From assembly GCF_000025325.1 (NCBI RefSeq), contig NC_013743.1, forward strand, positions 2,480,001 to 2,544,000: 64,000 bases of DNA, written 5' to 3'. The notes beneath the pieces were generated by a model. That model had not been told where the DNA came from and did no database searches. It saw only the letters and a list, made by a program, of their open reading frames with translations. The stretch is from Haloterrigena turkmenica DSM 5511 (lineage in GTDB: Archaea > Halobacteriota > Halobacteria > Halobacteriales > Natrialbaceae). Below are positions 52,489 to 61,988 of this stretch, piece by piece. Position numbers and translations under genes: made by a program. Numbering within the stretch: position 1 is the stretch's first letter; each line of letters begins with the position of its first letter.

Positions 52489-52650
52489 CTCGCCCCAACA
52501 GACCGTTTCGACTGTTTCACGGGGCCATTCTGTGACTGTCTTTCCGTAAGTATACGCTACGAGAACGAAATTCGCGAACCGGGACGCGATCGCGTCCGTC
52601 CCTCGATTCGGTTCGCCGTTCGAGACGCTGAACTGATCGGATCGGAGCTG

Positions 52651-53139
52651 TCAGTCGGATTCGGCTGCGTCGTCTCCGTCCTCGAGGACGTTCCCGTGTT
52701 CGTCGATCTCGCCCGTGACGATCCGGGTGCTTGAGATTATGTCGCCGTCCTCCGCGCGGACGTGTGGCACGACGACAACCTCGAGGGGGTCGTGGCCGCG
52801 CTCCCGGCGAATCTCGTTGATCCGTTCCCCGCCGTCTCTGGTCTCCGGCGAGACCACGAGGTAGTCGAACTGCGGTTCGGTCGCGATGCCGGTCGGTTCC
52901 TCGAGGCAGCGAACCTCGAACGCGCGGTCGTGATCCGCAGCAAACGACTCGAGCTCCGCCTCCAGCGCTTCCTTCCGTTCGTCGAACGATCTGACGCGGC
53001 GTTCGACGTGTCGTGTCTTCGGTGCGAGTTCGTCGCTCGTCAGTCCCACAGTCACGTCTCCGAGTTCGAACGCCCGTTCGAACAGCCGACGGTGGCCGTC
53101 GTGGACGGGGTCGAACGTCCCACCAAGCGCGACGTCCAT
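52651..53139 (-). CDS. coaD: Archaeal phosphopantetheine adenylyltransferase (CoaD)
   Basis: The 162-residue nucleotidyltransferase transfers AMP to 4'-phosphopantetheine in coenzyme A synthesis. It starts MDVALGGTFDPVHDGHRRLF (HxGH motif as HDGH, ~13-16) and has the second motif IISSTRI near residue 135. An acidic tail follows. ATG 53139 was preferred to 53151 because the first beta strand begins here and TATA-like GTTTTATACG lies ~28 bases upstream. Confidence 0.9.
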   Translation of the reverse strand: MDVALGGTFDPVHDGHRRLFERAFELGDVTVGLTSDELAPKTRHVERRVRSFDERKEALEAELESFAADHDRAFEVRCLEEPTGIATEPQFDYLVVSPETRDGGERINEIRRERGHDPLEVVVVPHVRAEDGDIISSTRIVTGEIDEHGNVLEDGDDAAESD

Positions 53140-53286
53140 ACCCCATTCCACTTGCGCGGAGCGTATAAAACGGTCGAATCGGGGAACGCGTCGGGTTCGA
53201 GCGCCGATCGGACCGGGCCGGGTATTCGACGATCGTCGAAACTCCCCTTCACATTGTTTTTAGTACTCCCCTGCAGTGTCCCCAAT

Positions 53287-55542
53287 ATGGGATTAGACGA
53301 GGACGCACTCGAGTATCACCGTACCGATCCGCCGGGAAAGATAGAGATTTCGACAACGAAACCGACGAATACCCAACGCGACCTCTCGCTGGCGTACTCG
53401 CCCGGGGTCGCCGCGCCGTGTACGGAGATCGACGAAGATCCGACCGACGCCTACCAGTATACGGCCAAGGGAAACCTCGTCGGCGTCGTCTCGAACGGCT
53501 CTGCCGTGCTGGGTCTTGGCGACATCGGGGCCCAGGCCTCGAAACCCGTCATGGAGGGGAAGGGCGTGCTGTTCAAGCGCTTCGCCGACATCGACGTCTT
53601 CGACGTTGAGCTCGACGAGGCCGACCCCGACAAGATCGTCGAGGCCATCAAGATGATGGAGCCGACGTTCGGCGGCGTCAACTTAGAGGACATCAAGGCG
53701 CCGGGCTGTTTCACCATCGAGGAACGCCTGCGCGAAGAGATCGACATTCCCGTCTTCCACGACGACCAGCACGGCACCGCGATCATCTCCGGCGCGGCGC
53801 TGCTCAACGCCGCCGACATCGCCGGGAAGAGCCTCGAGGAGCTCGAGGTCGTCTTCTCCGGCGCCGGCGCGAGCGCGATCGCGTCGGCCCGTTTCTACGA
53901 GTCGCTGGGCGTCCGCGAGGAGAACATCACGATGTGTGACTCCTCGGGGATCATCACCGAGGCCCGCGCGGCGGAGGGTGACGTCAACAAGTACAAACGG
54001 CAGTTCGCCCGGGACCTCCCCGAGGGCGGCCTCGCAGACGCGATGGAGGGCGCGGACGTCTTCGTCGGCCTCTCGATCGGCGGCATCGTCTCCCAGGAGA
54101 TGATCCAGTCGATGGCCGACAACCCGATCGTCTTCGCGATGGCCAACCCCGATCCCGAGATCGGCTACGAGGAAGCGAAGGCGGCCCGCGACGACACCGT
54201 CATCATGGCCACCGGCCGCTCGGATTACCCGAACCAGGTCAACAACGTCCTCGGCTTCCCCTTCATCTTCCGGGGCGCGCTCGACGTGCGCGCGACGGAG
54301 ATCAACGAGGAGATGAAGGTCGCCTGCGCCGAGGCGCTTGCCGACCTCGCCCGTCAGGACGTCCCCGACGCGGTCGTCAAGGCCTACGGCGACGAGCCGA
54401 TCCAGTACGGCCCCGACTACATCATTCCGAAGCCGGTCGATCCGCGCGTGCTCTTCCGCGTCGCGCCGGCGATCGCGGAGGCCGCGATGGAGTCCGGCGC
54501 CGCCCGCACCGAACTCGATCTCGAGGAGTACGAGGAAGAACTCGAGGCCCGCCTCGGCAAGTCCCGCGAGATGATGCGCGTCGTCCTCAACAAGGCCAAG
54601 AGCGACCCCAAGACGGTCGCGCTCGCGGAGGGCGAAAACGAGAAGATGATCCGGGCGGCCTACCAGATCCAGGAGCAGGGAATCGCGCTGCCGATCCTCA
54701 TCGGCGACGAGAGCGAGATCCGCCAGACGGCGGCCAACCTCGGACTGGACTTCGATCCGCAGATCGCGGACCCGTCAGTTGGCGACTACGAGGCGTACGC
54801 TGACCGGCTCCACGAGCTCCGATCCCGTAAGGGGATCACGCGCAGCGAGGCCGGCGAACTCGTCGAGCGCGACACCAACTACTTCGGGAGCGTGATGGTC
54901 GAACAGGGCGACGCGGACGCGCTCCTGACCGGCCTCTCCCACCACTACCCCTCGGCGCTGCGGCCGCCGCTGCAGGTGATCGGCACCGACGAGGACGTCG
55001 ATTACGCGGCGGGCGTCTACATGCTGACGTTCAAGAACCGCGTGATCTTCGTCGCCGACGCGACGGTCAACCAGGACCCCGACGAGGAGGTCCTCGCGGA
55101 GGTCACCAAACAGACGGGCAAGCTGGCGCGACGGTTCAACATCGAACCGCGCGCGGCCCTGCTCTCGTACTCGAACTTCGGCAGCGTCGACAACGAAGCG
55201 ACCCGCCGACCCCGACGCGCGGCGAGCATGCTCCAGGACGACCCCGAGGCCGACTTCCCGGTCGACGGCGAGATGCAGGCCGACACCGCCGTCGTCGAAG
55301 ACATCCTCGAGGGAACCTACGGCTTCTCCGAACTCGAGGACCCGGCGAACGTGCTGGTCTTCCCGAACCTCGAGTCCGGTAACATCGGCTACAAGCTGCT
55401 CCAGCGACTCGGCGGCGCCGACGCCATCGGCCCGATGCTGGTCGGCATGGACAAGCCGGTCCACGTCCTCCAGCGGGGCGACGAGGTCAAAGACATCGTG
55501 AATCTGGCTGGCGTCGCGGTCGTCGACGCCCAGCAGGAATAG
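53287..55542 (+). CDS. maeB: NADP-dependent malic enzyme with phosphotransacetylase-like C-terminal domain
   Basis: The 751-residue protein decarboxylates malate to pyruvate. The N-terminal malic enzyme part (1-~420) has LSLAYSPGVAAPC, GNLVGVVSNGSAVLGLGDIG, FHDDQHGTAIISGAAL and VVFSGAGASAIASARF (cofactor site). The C-terminal part (~435-751) resembles phosphotransacetylase (TVALAEGENEKMIRAA, VFPNLESGNIGYKLLQRLGG) and is usually regulatory, sensing acetyl-CoA. TATA-like TTTTTAGTAC lies ~28 bases before ATG 53287, which sets the start although the frame is open much earlier. Confidence 0.92.
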   Translation: MGLDEDALEYHRTDPPGKIEISTTKPTNTQRDLSLAYSPGVAAPCTEIDEDPTDAYQYTAKGNLVGVVSNGSAVLGLGDIGAQASKPVMEGKGVLFKRFADIDVFDVELDEADPDKIVEAIKMMEPTFGGVNLEDIKAPGCFTIEERLREEIDIPVFHDDQHGTAIISGAALLNAADIAGKSLEELEVVFSGAGASAIASARFYESLGVREENITMCDSSGIITEARAAEGDVNKYKRQFARDLPEGGLADAMEGADVFVGLSIGGIVSQEMIQSMADNPIVFAMANPDPEIGYEEAKAARDDTVIMATGRSDYPNQVNNVLGFPFIFRGALDVRATEINEEMKVACAEALADLARQDVPDAVVKAYGDEPIQYGPDYIIPKPVDPRVLFRVAPAIAEAAMESGAARTELDLEEYEEELEARLGKSREMMRVVLNKAKSDPKTVALAEGENEKMIRAAYQIQEQGIALPILIGDESEIRQTAANLGLDFDPQIADPSVGDYEAYADRLHELRSRKGITRSEAGELVERDTNYFGSVMVEQGDADALLTGLSHHYPSALRPPLQVIGTDEDVDYAAGVYMLTFKNRVIFVADATVNQDPDEEVLAEVTKQTGKLARRFNIEPRAALLSYSNFGSVDNEATRRPRRAASMLQDDPEADFPVDGEMQADTAVVEDILEGTYGFSELEDPANVLVFPNLESGNIGYKLLQRLGGADAIGPMLVGMDKPVHVLQRGDEVKDIVNLAGVAVVDAQQE

Positions 55543-55598
55543 TCCGGTTCCGCCGCGATCGGCGCGAACGAACGGTCGCAATTTTTAGACGGGCGCGC

Positions 55599-57110
55599 TC
55601 ACGACGAGGAGGTGGTCCACTCCCGTAACGTCCCATCGTCGTGGATGTCGACTTCGCTGCCGACATCGTCGAACGTGACGCCGCCGTAGGCGATGCTACT
55701 GCCGTCTCCCACGTAGACGCCCGCGTCGCCGCACTCGGCCGCTCGAGCGGTCGTCAGCGTCGCGTCGACGTTATTCCGGAATCGGAACGCCTGATCCCTC
55801 GCGCCCTTGGCCGTCACGGTGCTCAGCTTCAGGTCGTCCATGTCGTCGAAGAGGATCGCGTTCGTGAACTCGCCGTCGACGACGGTGTTCGAGATCTCGG
55901 CGCCGTCGAACCCGGCCGCGTACAGTCCCGAGCCGGCGGCCAGCCCCCTGTTGTCGGTTCTGATCGTGACGTTGCTGATGGTCAGCTCTCGTCGGCCGCC
56001 CTTGATATGTCCGAGCGAGATCCCCCGCGCGTTCTCGATACACGAGACGGAGTCGATCGTCAGGTCCTCGATCGCGTCGCCGGTGTCGCCTCGGATCGCC
56101 GAATAGAGGCAACCGGTGATGTACCCGTCCCTGATGGTGATCGACTCGTTGCCGTTCCGGTGCATGTGGACGCCGTACTCCGGACCGTTCGCAGGGTCGA
56201 TCTCGAAGTTCTCGAGCGTGCAGTTCCGCGTCGGGGTGCCGTCGCTCCCGGCCAGTAGCTCCTCGTTACCGTTCCAGACGCTGTTCGACGCGATTTCCGT
56301 GGTCTGGTTGTCGAACTGAATCGGCGCGTCCGAGTCGGCCTCGCCGCCTCGAGTCGCCCAGTAGCCGTCGATCCCGACGTTTTTCGAGGACACGACGTCG
56401 ATGTGGTGGTAGTAGATCCGGTCGCCGTAGATTCGTTCCAGCCGGACGTTCTCCGCGTGTGCAGGCATGATCCCGTTCGTGGCCGGCGAATCGATTCGGA
56501 CGTTACAGATCGCCCAATCCGACGCGCCGTCGAAATCGACCGCGTCGTAGCCCCTGTTGGAGAGCAGCGCCCGGCCTTCCTCGTCCTCGGGGCGCGTTCC
56601 CTCGAGGACCGTCGCGCGACCCGCGCCCAGCAGGAGCGTATCGTCGCCGATCAGCGGCGTCCGCTCGAGGAGGTATCGGCCGGGCGGGAAGTAGACGATC
56701 CCGCCGCCGGCCTCAGCGACGTCCGCGAGGAGGTCGTGGACGGCCGCCCCGACTTCCGTCTCGCCGTCGCCCTCGATCCCGTGGGCTTCGACGTTCCAGA
56801 CGGGGGTCTCCTCGGTGCGCGCGTGGACGAGTTCCGCCGCCTCGAAGTGACTCGTCCCCGGTATCGGCTGCTCCGAACAGCCCTTGCCGCCGAAGTACGT
56901 CCAGTCCTCGCTCGAGGCGTCCCAGCGCCACGTGATCCCCTGATCGTTCGCGTGGTAGAGTTCGTCGTCGTACTCGCCCTCGTCCGGACGGTCGGCGATC
57001 GGTCCCCGGACAATCGCGTGTTCGTCGACGGCTTCGACCGTGTCGGTGTGATCCCACGCGTCGCCCTCCTCGAACGTCTCGAGTCCGAGCCGGGGCGTTC
57101 GGTCGCTCAC
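55599..57110 (-). CDS. Right-handed parallel beta-helix protein (pectate-lyase-like fold)
   Basis: The 503-residue protein starts at a GTG (57110) that overlaps the stop of the preceding lipoprotein gene (GTGA). It opens with TPRLGLETFEEGDAWDHTDTVEAVDEHA. It has VYFPPGRYLLERTPLIGDDTLLLGAG, typical of the N-terminal cap, and then many short strand turns (NVRLERIYG, GIDGYWAT, SITIRDGYITG, DLTIDSVSC, GAEISNTVVDG). Such folds bind or cut polysaccharides. No signal peptide is in this frame; the export signal is in the overlapping upstream gene. Confidence 0.85.
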   Translation of the reverse strand: MSDRTPRLGLETFEEGDAWDHTDTVEAVDEHAIVRGPIADRPDEGEYDDELYHANDQGITWRWDASSEDWTYFGGKGCSEQPIPGTSHFEAAELVHARTEETPVWNVEAHGIEGDGETEVGAAVHDLLADVAEAGGGIVYFPPGRYLLERTPLIGDDTLLLGAGRATVLEGTRPEDEEGRALLSNRGYDAVDFDGASDWAICNVRIDSPATNGIMPAHAENVRLERIYGDRIYYHHIDVVSSKNVGIDGYWATRGGEADSDAPIQFDNQTTEIASNSVWNGNEELLAGSDGTPTRNCTLENFEIDPANGPEYGVHMHRNGNESITIRDGYITGCLYSAIRGDTGDAIEDLTIDSVSCIENARGISLGHIKGGRRELTISNVTIRTDNRGLAAGSGLYAAGFDGAEISNTVVDGEFTNAILFDDMDDLKLSTVTAKGARDQAFRFRNNVDATLTTARAAECGDAGVYVGDGSSIAYGGVTFDDVGSEVDIHDDGTLREWTTSSS

Positions 57111-57265
57111 GACTGCTCGCCTCCGCGTCCGTATTCGCGTCCGTAGGCGGTTCCGTAGCCGGTATCCTCGACCGACGCGTCGGTTTCCGAACAGCCAGCA
57201 AGTAGGAGGGAGGTTCCCGAGATCGCGACGAGTACATCTCGTCGGCGGGGTCCTGAATCGGTCAT
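57107..57265 (-). CDS. Tiny Tat lipoprotein / export signal overlapping the beta-helix gene
   Basis: The 52-residue product has a twin-arginine start (TDSGPRRRDVLVAISG), a hydrophobic segment and a lipobox LLAGC, followed by only ~30 Gly/Tyr/Glu residues. It has its own TATA-like GTTTATACGG ~28 bases upstream. Its TGA overlaps the GTG of the beta-helix gene, one frame apart. Either it is a translationally coupled lipopeptide, or it is the signal peptide of the beta-helix protein separated by a frameshift, real or from sequencing. Confidence 0.65.
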   Translation of the reverse strand: MTDSGPRRRDVLVAISGTSLLLAGCSETDASVEDTGYGTAYGREYGRGGEQS

Positions 57266-57403
57266 ACGTCCTGACTCTCCTACCACCGTATAAACATTAT
57301 TGCCTGAAACGGGGCCTCGCGGACGCCGGCCGGCGTCGCGTTCGCGACGGCCGCGGAAACAGTGGGCTTTTTCGAGATTCCCTCGAGAGGTGTAGACCAC
57401 GCA

Positions 57404-58771
57404 ATGCGATCTCCGAACCGAGATACGGTGTCCGAGCGCGGTCCCGACCGGTCCGCCGACCTCTCGCGTCGTCAGTTGCTCGGCGCGAGCGCCGGCGCCG
57501 CGGCGGCGGGACTGGCCGGTTGTGTTGGCCTGCCGACCACGCTGGGCGGACGCCTCGACGGCTCCGAGGACGTGTCGCTGTTCCAGAACGGTCTCCGGCG
57601 CCTCGGCTACTACCCCGACGAAACCGTCCCGGAGTCGGTGAGCGTCAACTGGTCGTTCCCGATCAACGCCGCCGACCACACGGCCGCCAAGTCCAGTCCC
57701 GTGCCGACGCCCGACGGCGAGACGATCGTCTTCGCCGGCGATACCGGCAAGGTGTGCGCCTACGCGCCGTCGGGCGACCTCCAGTGGGCGACCCAGACGG
57801 ACGCGACGAAAAAGGGCTTTCACGGGTCGGCGGCGATCGTCGGCGACACCGCCTTCATCGGCGGCTACGACGGGGACCTCTACGCGATAGACGTTGAGAG
57901 CGACGACGGCGAGATCGTCTGGCGCACGCGCTCCGAGGACGGCGATCTGGACGGTCCGCTCGCGATCGGCTCGAGTCCCGCCTACCACGACGGCAGTCTC
58001 TATGTCGTCTCCGAGTACGCCCCGCCCTCCTCCGGCGCGATCTGGGAGGTCGACCCCGACACCGGCGACCCGACGTGGAGCGACGACCGCGTCTGGGGAC
58101 AGGCCCACCCCTCGCCGACGATCGATCTCGAGGCGGGCCGTCTGCTCTTCGGGTCGAACGACGGCGTCGTCTACTGCTGGGAGTACCCCTCCCTCGAGTT
58201 CGCGTGGTCGTTCCAGGCCGACGCCGACGGCGAGGAACAGGAGGGCGGCGCCTTCCGCAAGGGCGCTCAGATCAAGGGCACCACTGCGGCTCACGACGGC
58301 TACGGCTACGTCGGTAGCTGGGACGGGACCTTCTACTGTCTCGACCTCGAGGACGGCTCGGAGGAATGGGCCTTCGAGACGGGCAAGGTGATCATGTCGA
58401 ACCCGGCCGTCGACACCGACGCGGACGTCGTCTACATGGGCAGCGACGACGACTACGTCTACGCGCTCGACGCGAAATCGGGCGAGGAGCTGTGGTCGAC
58501 GGACGTCGGCGGCCGCGTCATCGGCGCGCTGACGGTCACCGCGGAGACGGTGCTGGCGGGCTCCTACGACTCGCACCTGTACGCCCTCGACAAGGAGACC
58601 GGCGACCAGCGGTGGCGGGTCCAGAATCGGGGCCGGGTCACCAGCGCGGCGGTCCCCGTCGACGGGCGGATCTACTACGCAGAACGGGCCGTCTTTTCGA
58701 ACTACTACGACGACGAGGAGACGGTCCTCGAGGAGCCGGGGCACGGCTACTGCCTGGTCGGCGACGAGTAG
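57404..58771 (+). CDS. Tat-exported PQQ-type beta-propeller lipoprotein
   Basis: The 455-residue protein has a Tat signal SRRQLLGASAGAAAAGLAGC with lipobox Cys (~residue 40), so it is likely lipid-anchored outside the membrane. The rest is a PQQ/WD-type beta-propeller with repeated units such as VFAGDTGKVCAYAPSGDLQW, AFIGGYDGDLYAIDVES, VVYMGSDDDYVYALDAKSGEELW and VLAGSYDSHLYALDKETGDQRW. Such proteins serve as scaffolds or PQQ enzymes; no PQQ ligand set is evident, so function is open. Confidence 0.88.
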   Translation: MRSPNRDTVSERGPDRSADLSRRQLLGASAGAAAAGLAGCVGLPTTLGGRLDGSEDVSLFQNGLRRLGYYPDETVPESVSVNWSFPINAADHTAAKSSPVPTPDGETIVFAGDTGKVCAYAPSGDLQWATQTDATKKGFHGSAAIVGDTAFIGGYDGDLYAIDVESDDGEIVWRTRSEDGDLDGPLAIGSSPAYHDGSLYVVSEYAPPSSGAIWEVDPDTGDPTWSDDRVWGQAHPSPTIDLEAGRLLFGSNDGVVYCWEYPSLEFAWSFQADADGEEQEGGAFRKGAQIKGTTAAHDGYGYVGSWDGTFYCLDLEDGSEEWAFETGKVIMSNPAVDTDADVVYMGSDDDYVYALDAKSGEELWSTDVGGRVIGALTVTAETVLAGSYDSHLYALDKETGDQRWRVQNRGRVTSAAVPVDGRIYYAERAVFSNYYDDEETVLEEPGHGYCLVGDE

Positions 58772-58899
58772 CCCCACACGGGCCGACGAGGAGCGTCGAC
58801 ACGGGCAGTCGACGGCGGTCGCGACCGCGCGCCTCGCCGGGCGGGTCCGGACGGGGCCCTAACGTTGCATATAAATATACGCCGAGACTGGATGCGAGT

Positions 58900-59271
58900 A
58901 TGCAAAACCAGGGACGCTCCACGCGCAAGCGAACCGGTGGCCGACTGAAGAACGTCCGAAAGCGCCGAAAGAACGAGCTCGGACGCCTACCGACGGAGAC
59001 GCAGGTCGGCGAGCCCCGATACCGAACCGTCGACGTCCGCGGCAACGAGACGAAGACCCGCGCGCTCGCGACCGACGTCGCCAGCGTCAACAAGGACGGC
59101 GAGACCGTCTCCGCCGATATCGAGGACGTCGTCGAGAACGACGCCAACCCCAACTACGTCCGCCGAAACATCATCACGAAAGGCGCCGTCATCGAGACCT
59201 CGGAAGGCCGCGCCCGCGTCACCTCCCGTCCCGGTCAGACCGGTCAGGTCAACGCCGTTCTGCTCGACTAG
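58900..59271 (+). CDS. rps8e: 30S ribosomal protein S8e
   Basis: The 123-residue archaeal/eukaryotic-type small-subunit protein has a basic N-terminus (QGRSTRKRTGGRLKNVRKRRKNELG). It continues RYRTVDVRGNETKTRALA and NPNYVRRNIITKGAVIETSEG, and ends VTSRPGQTGQVNAVLLD. A strong TATA-like ATATAAATATAC at about 58869-58880 lies ~25 bases before ATG 58900, fitting a highly expressed leaderless gene. It is a standalone gene here. Confidence 0.96.
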   Translation: MQNQGRSTRKRTGGRLKNVRKRRKNELGRLPTETQVGEPRYRTVDVRGNETKTRALATDVASVNKDGETVSADIEDVVENDANPNYVRRNIITKGAVIETSEGRARVTSRPGQTGQVNAVLLD

Positions 59272-59382
59272 ATCGCGACCGTCTCGCTTCGTCTTCGCTT
59301 CGGAGGCGACGCTCAGTTTTCTCGAGCGACAGCTATCGTCGAACCGTCACGGAGCCCACTCGAGCCCCCGCGGGCAGGCGCG

Positions 59383-60366
59383 TCAGACGTCCCCGATTTC
59401 GGCGTTCCAGACCGGCGTCTTCGGCGCCTCGAGACGCTCGAGTTCCTCGTCGGTCAGGTCGACCTCGAGCGCGCCGACGTTTTCCTCGAGGTGATCGATC
59501 GTCCGCGGGCCGACGATCGGCGCGTCGACCAGGTCCTTGTGGAGTAACCACGCGAGCGACAGCTGTGCCGGCGTGACGTCCTTCGCGTCGGCGAGGTCGC
59601 GGACGCCCTCGAGCACGTCCCAGTTCTCCTCGGTGAACCGCTTCTCCATGAACTCGTCCGACGCGGCGCGGCCCTCCTCGAGGTCCGCGTCGCGTTCGTA
59701 CTTGCCCGTCAGGAAGCCGCCGGCCAGCGGCGACCACGGAAGGACGCCGATCCCCTGATCGGCACAGAGCGGCAGGACGTTGGCCTCCTCGTGGCGGTCG
59801 ACGAGGTTGTACTCGCACTGCATGGAGACGAACCGCTCGCGGTTGTTCAGGTCGGCCTCGTACAGTGCCTTCGCAAACTTCCAGGCGGGCATCGTGCTCG
59901 CGCCGACGTAGCGGACTTTGCCTTCCTCGACGAGCGTATCGAGCGCCGAGAGCGTCTCCGCGATCGGCGTCTCGTCGTCCCAGCGATGGATCTGGTAGAG
60001 GTCGATGTAGTCGAGTCCGAGTCGCTCGAGGCTCGCGTCGGCCTGTTCGAAGATGTGCTTGCGGGAGAGCCCTTGCCCGTTTGGGCCGTCGTGCATCGGG
60101 CCGTACACCTTCGTCGCGACGGCGAGTTCCGACCGCACCCGGTCGGACTCGGCTAGCGCCTCGCCGAGGATCTCCTCGCTCTCGCCCTGCGAGTAGACGT
60201 TCGCCGTATCGAAGAACGTGATCCCGAGGTCGAGCGCCCGCTGAATCACCGCACGGGACTGCTCGCGGTCGTTTATCATCCACGGCTCGCCGCTGCCGAA
60301 GTTCATACAGCCGAGACAGAGCCGGGACACCTCGAGTCCCGTCTCGCCGAGGTGAGTGTACTCCAT
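59383..60366 (-). CDS. Aldo/keto reductase
   Basis: The 327-residue TIM-barrel NADP enzyme starts MEYTHLGETGLEVSRLCLGCMNFG. Its catalytic tetrad is visible: Asp and Tyr in FFDTANVYSQGESEE, Lys in VATKVYG and His in DLYQIHRWD. The cofactor end shows GVLPWSPLAGGFLTGKY and VGPRTIDHLEEN. It reduces aldehydes or ketones; the exact substrate is not known. Standalone gene. Confidence 0.92.
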   Translation of the reverse strand: MEYTHLGETGLEVSRLCLGCMNFGSGEPWMINDREQSRAVIQRALDLGITFFDTANVYSQGESEEILGEALAESDRVRSELAVATKVYGPMHDGPNGQGLSRKHIFEQADASLERLGLDYIDLYQIHRWDDETPIAETLSALDTLVEEGKVRYVGASTMPAWKFAKALYEADLNNRERFVSMQCEYNLVDRHEEANVLPLCADQGIGVLPWSPLAGGFLTGKYERDADLEEGRAASDEFMEKRFTEENWDVLEGVRDLADAKDVTPAQLSLAWLLHKDLVDAPIVGPRTIDHLEENVGALEVDLTDEELERLEAPKTPVWNAEIGDV

Positions 60367-60483
60367 CCCGTCGTCGTTCGCGGCGTCGCGGGAAAATTCT
60401 CAGCCGGCCTCGCGAACACTGTCTCGACGCTAGATACATACGATCCTCGGTCGGGGGGCAGAAGCGCCGAAATCGCAGCCGAA

Positions 60484-61479
60484 TCAGGGGCGAGGCGCGG
60501 CCTTCTGGAGGGCCGTCTCGGCGATGTTGCCGCCGTAGTCGGCGCTCCGGGACAGCGAGTCGACGATCAGCCCCAGCGACTGGGCCTGCACCGGCTCGAG
60601 CTCCCGAAGCATGTCGTCGATCGTTCGGGTGTGCTCGTCGATTTCGAGGATCGCCTCGCGGGCGGCGTGGCCGAGGTCGGTCGCCTCGTCGCTGTCCTCG
60701 GCGACCAGCGCGTCCATCGACTTCTCGATGATGTCCGAGACGTCGTCGTGGAGCGCGACGAGCGCGTCGGCGACGTCCTCGGGGATCGCCTCGAGTTTGA
60801 GCGCGAGGTTGCTGATCTTGGCCGCGTGGTCGGCGACCCGCTCGAGCTGGCGGGCGCTCGAGTGGAAGTCGAAGCAGTCCTCACGGGGGACGCCGAGCTC
60901 CTCCGCGGCCCGCGGCGAGCGCAGCGTCGCGCGGAAGATCCGCGAGACGACCTGCCAGAGGCGGTCGACGTCGTCGTCGCGTTCGATGACGTCCTGAGCG
61001 ATGTCGTCGTCGTTCTCGACGAGCGCCGTGACGGCGTCCTTGAGCATCGCCCGGGCGATCAGGCGCATCCGCGAGACGGCGTTGACGATCGACAGCTCCG
61101 AGGAGTCGAGCAGGTCCTGGATGACGACGCTATCGGTCGTCTCCTCTAAGACCTCGACGCCGACGAGGCTCTGGGTCGCGCTCCGGATCGCGCTGCGCTG
61201 GTCGGTCGTGATGCGGCCGGCCGAGAGGCGGATGATGTCGAAGCCGCTGACGTACATCGTCATCACGGCCCGGGTGAGCCGCTCGCCCTCGAGGTCTGTG
61301 ACGTCGAGGGTTCCCTCTTGACGATCGGTCTCGTTCTGGGGCGTCAACAGCAGCGAATCTCCCTCCGGATAGAACTCGACCGTCGTTCCGGCGCTGACGT
61401 CGTTGTCGGTCGCCCAGGATTTCGGCAGCGAGACGGTGAACGTCGATCCGCCCGTTACCTGCACCTTGCGCGTCTCCAT
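60484..61479 (-). CDS. phoU: AbrB-PhoU phosphate-uptake regulator
   Basis: The 331-residue protein starts with an AbrB/SpoVT-type DNA-binding domain (METRKVQVTGGSTFTVSLPKSWA, 1-45). It continues into a PhoU-like domain of long helices (~100-330, ARAMLKDAVTALVENDDDIAQDVIERDDDVDRLW; ARQLERVADHAAKISNLALKLE). This combination is typical of archaeal phosphate regulators and suggests direct control of the pst genes. TATA-like GTTTATACG lies ~25 bases before ATG 61479. It is divergent from pstB. Confidence 0.88.
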   Translation of the reverse strand: METRKVQVTGGSTFTVSLPKSWATDNDVSAGTTVEFYPEGDSLLLTPQNETDRQEGTLDVTDLEGERLTRAVMTMYVSGFDIIRLSAGRITTDQRSAIRSATQSLVGVEVLEETTDSVVIQDLLDSSELSIVNAVSRMRLIARAMLKDAVTALVENDDDIAQDVIERDDDVDRLWQVVSRIFRATLRSPRAAEELGVPREDCFDFHSSARQLERVADHAAKISNLALKLEAIPEDVADALVALHDDVSDIIEKSMDALVAEDSDEATDLGHAAREAILEIDEHTRTIDDMLRELEPVQAQSLGLIVDSLSRSADYGGNIAETALQKAAPRP

Positions 61480-61988
61480 ACCGTGGCGATTCGACCCCGT
61501 GCGTATAAACCCATCTTCATCTATAGAGTTCGGCGTCAACGAGCGTATGAGCGCACCACTGTCGTTGTAGCGGTGAGTCGCCGAAATACGCACTCCGATC
61601 CCTTGCGATTCAGTCTCGGTCGTAGAGATATGTATAGTTGACAGTGTACTATGTAGTGACGGCAGCGACGGATCCGTACCCGACCGTTCGCGACCGACGC
61701 GCCGCTCAGTCGCGAAAATCGAGCAGCGCCACCGACCAGCGCCGTCGTACGCCTCGCTCTCCGTAGGTCACTATAGCGCCATTGGGACGACGTACAACGG
61801 ACGGAGCGCTCATAGCACAGTATTTGTTCGCTCGGCGGTTGAGTGCGGATAATGGTACTTGCGCACCGATTCGGACACCGACCGATCGGAGCCGAGTTCG
61901 GTCCGGCGCGCGCCGCCGGTCGCGTGCCACCACGGCAGCAATCGTATCGACCCGCGTTTTCCAACCGATAAGCCCGAGATCACTCACA
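61480..61988. other. 509-base divergent region between phoU and pstB
   Basis: No gene is convincing here. The left end holds the phoU promoter. Around 61633-61660 there is an AT-rich patch with TATGTATAGTTGACAGTG and nearby ACTATGTAG. The right end holds the pstB promoter, with ACCGATAAGC near 61963 ~25 bases before the start. Phosphate-responsive sites are likely but I cannot define them. Confidence 0.5.

Noticed and set aside
57107-58777. Long minus-strand frame of 556 codons ending in the Tat lipoprotein sequence
   Set aside because: All but the last 52 codons are antisense to the PQQ-propeller gene; only the part from 57265 has a promoter and a signal peptide.
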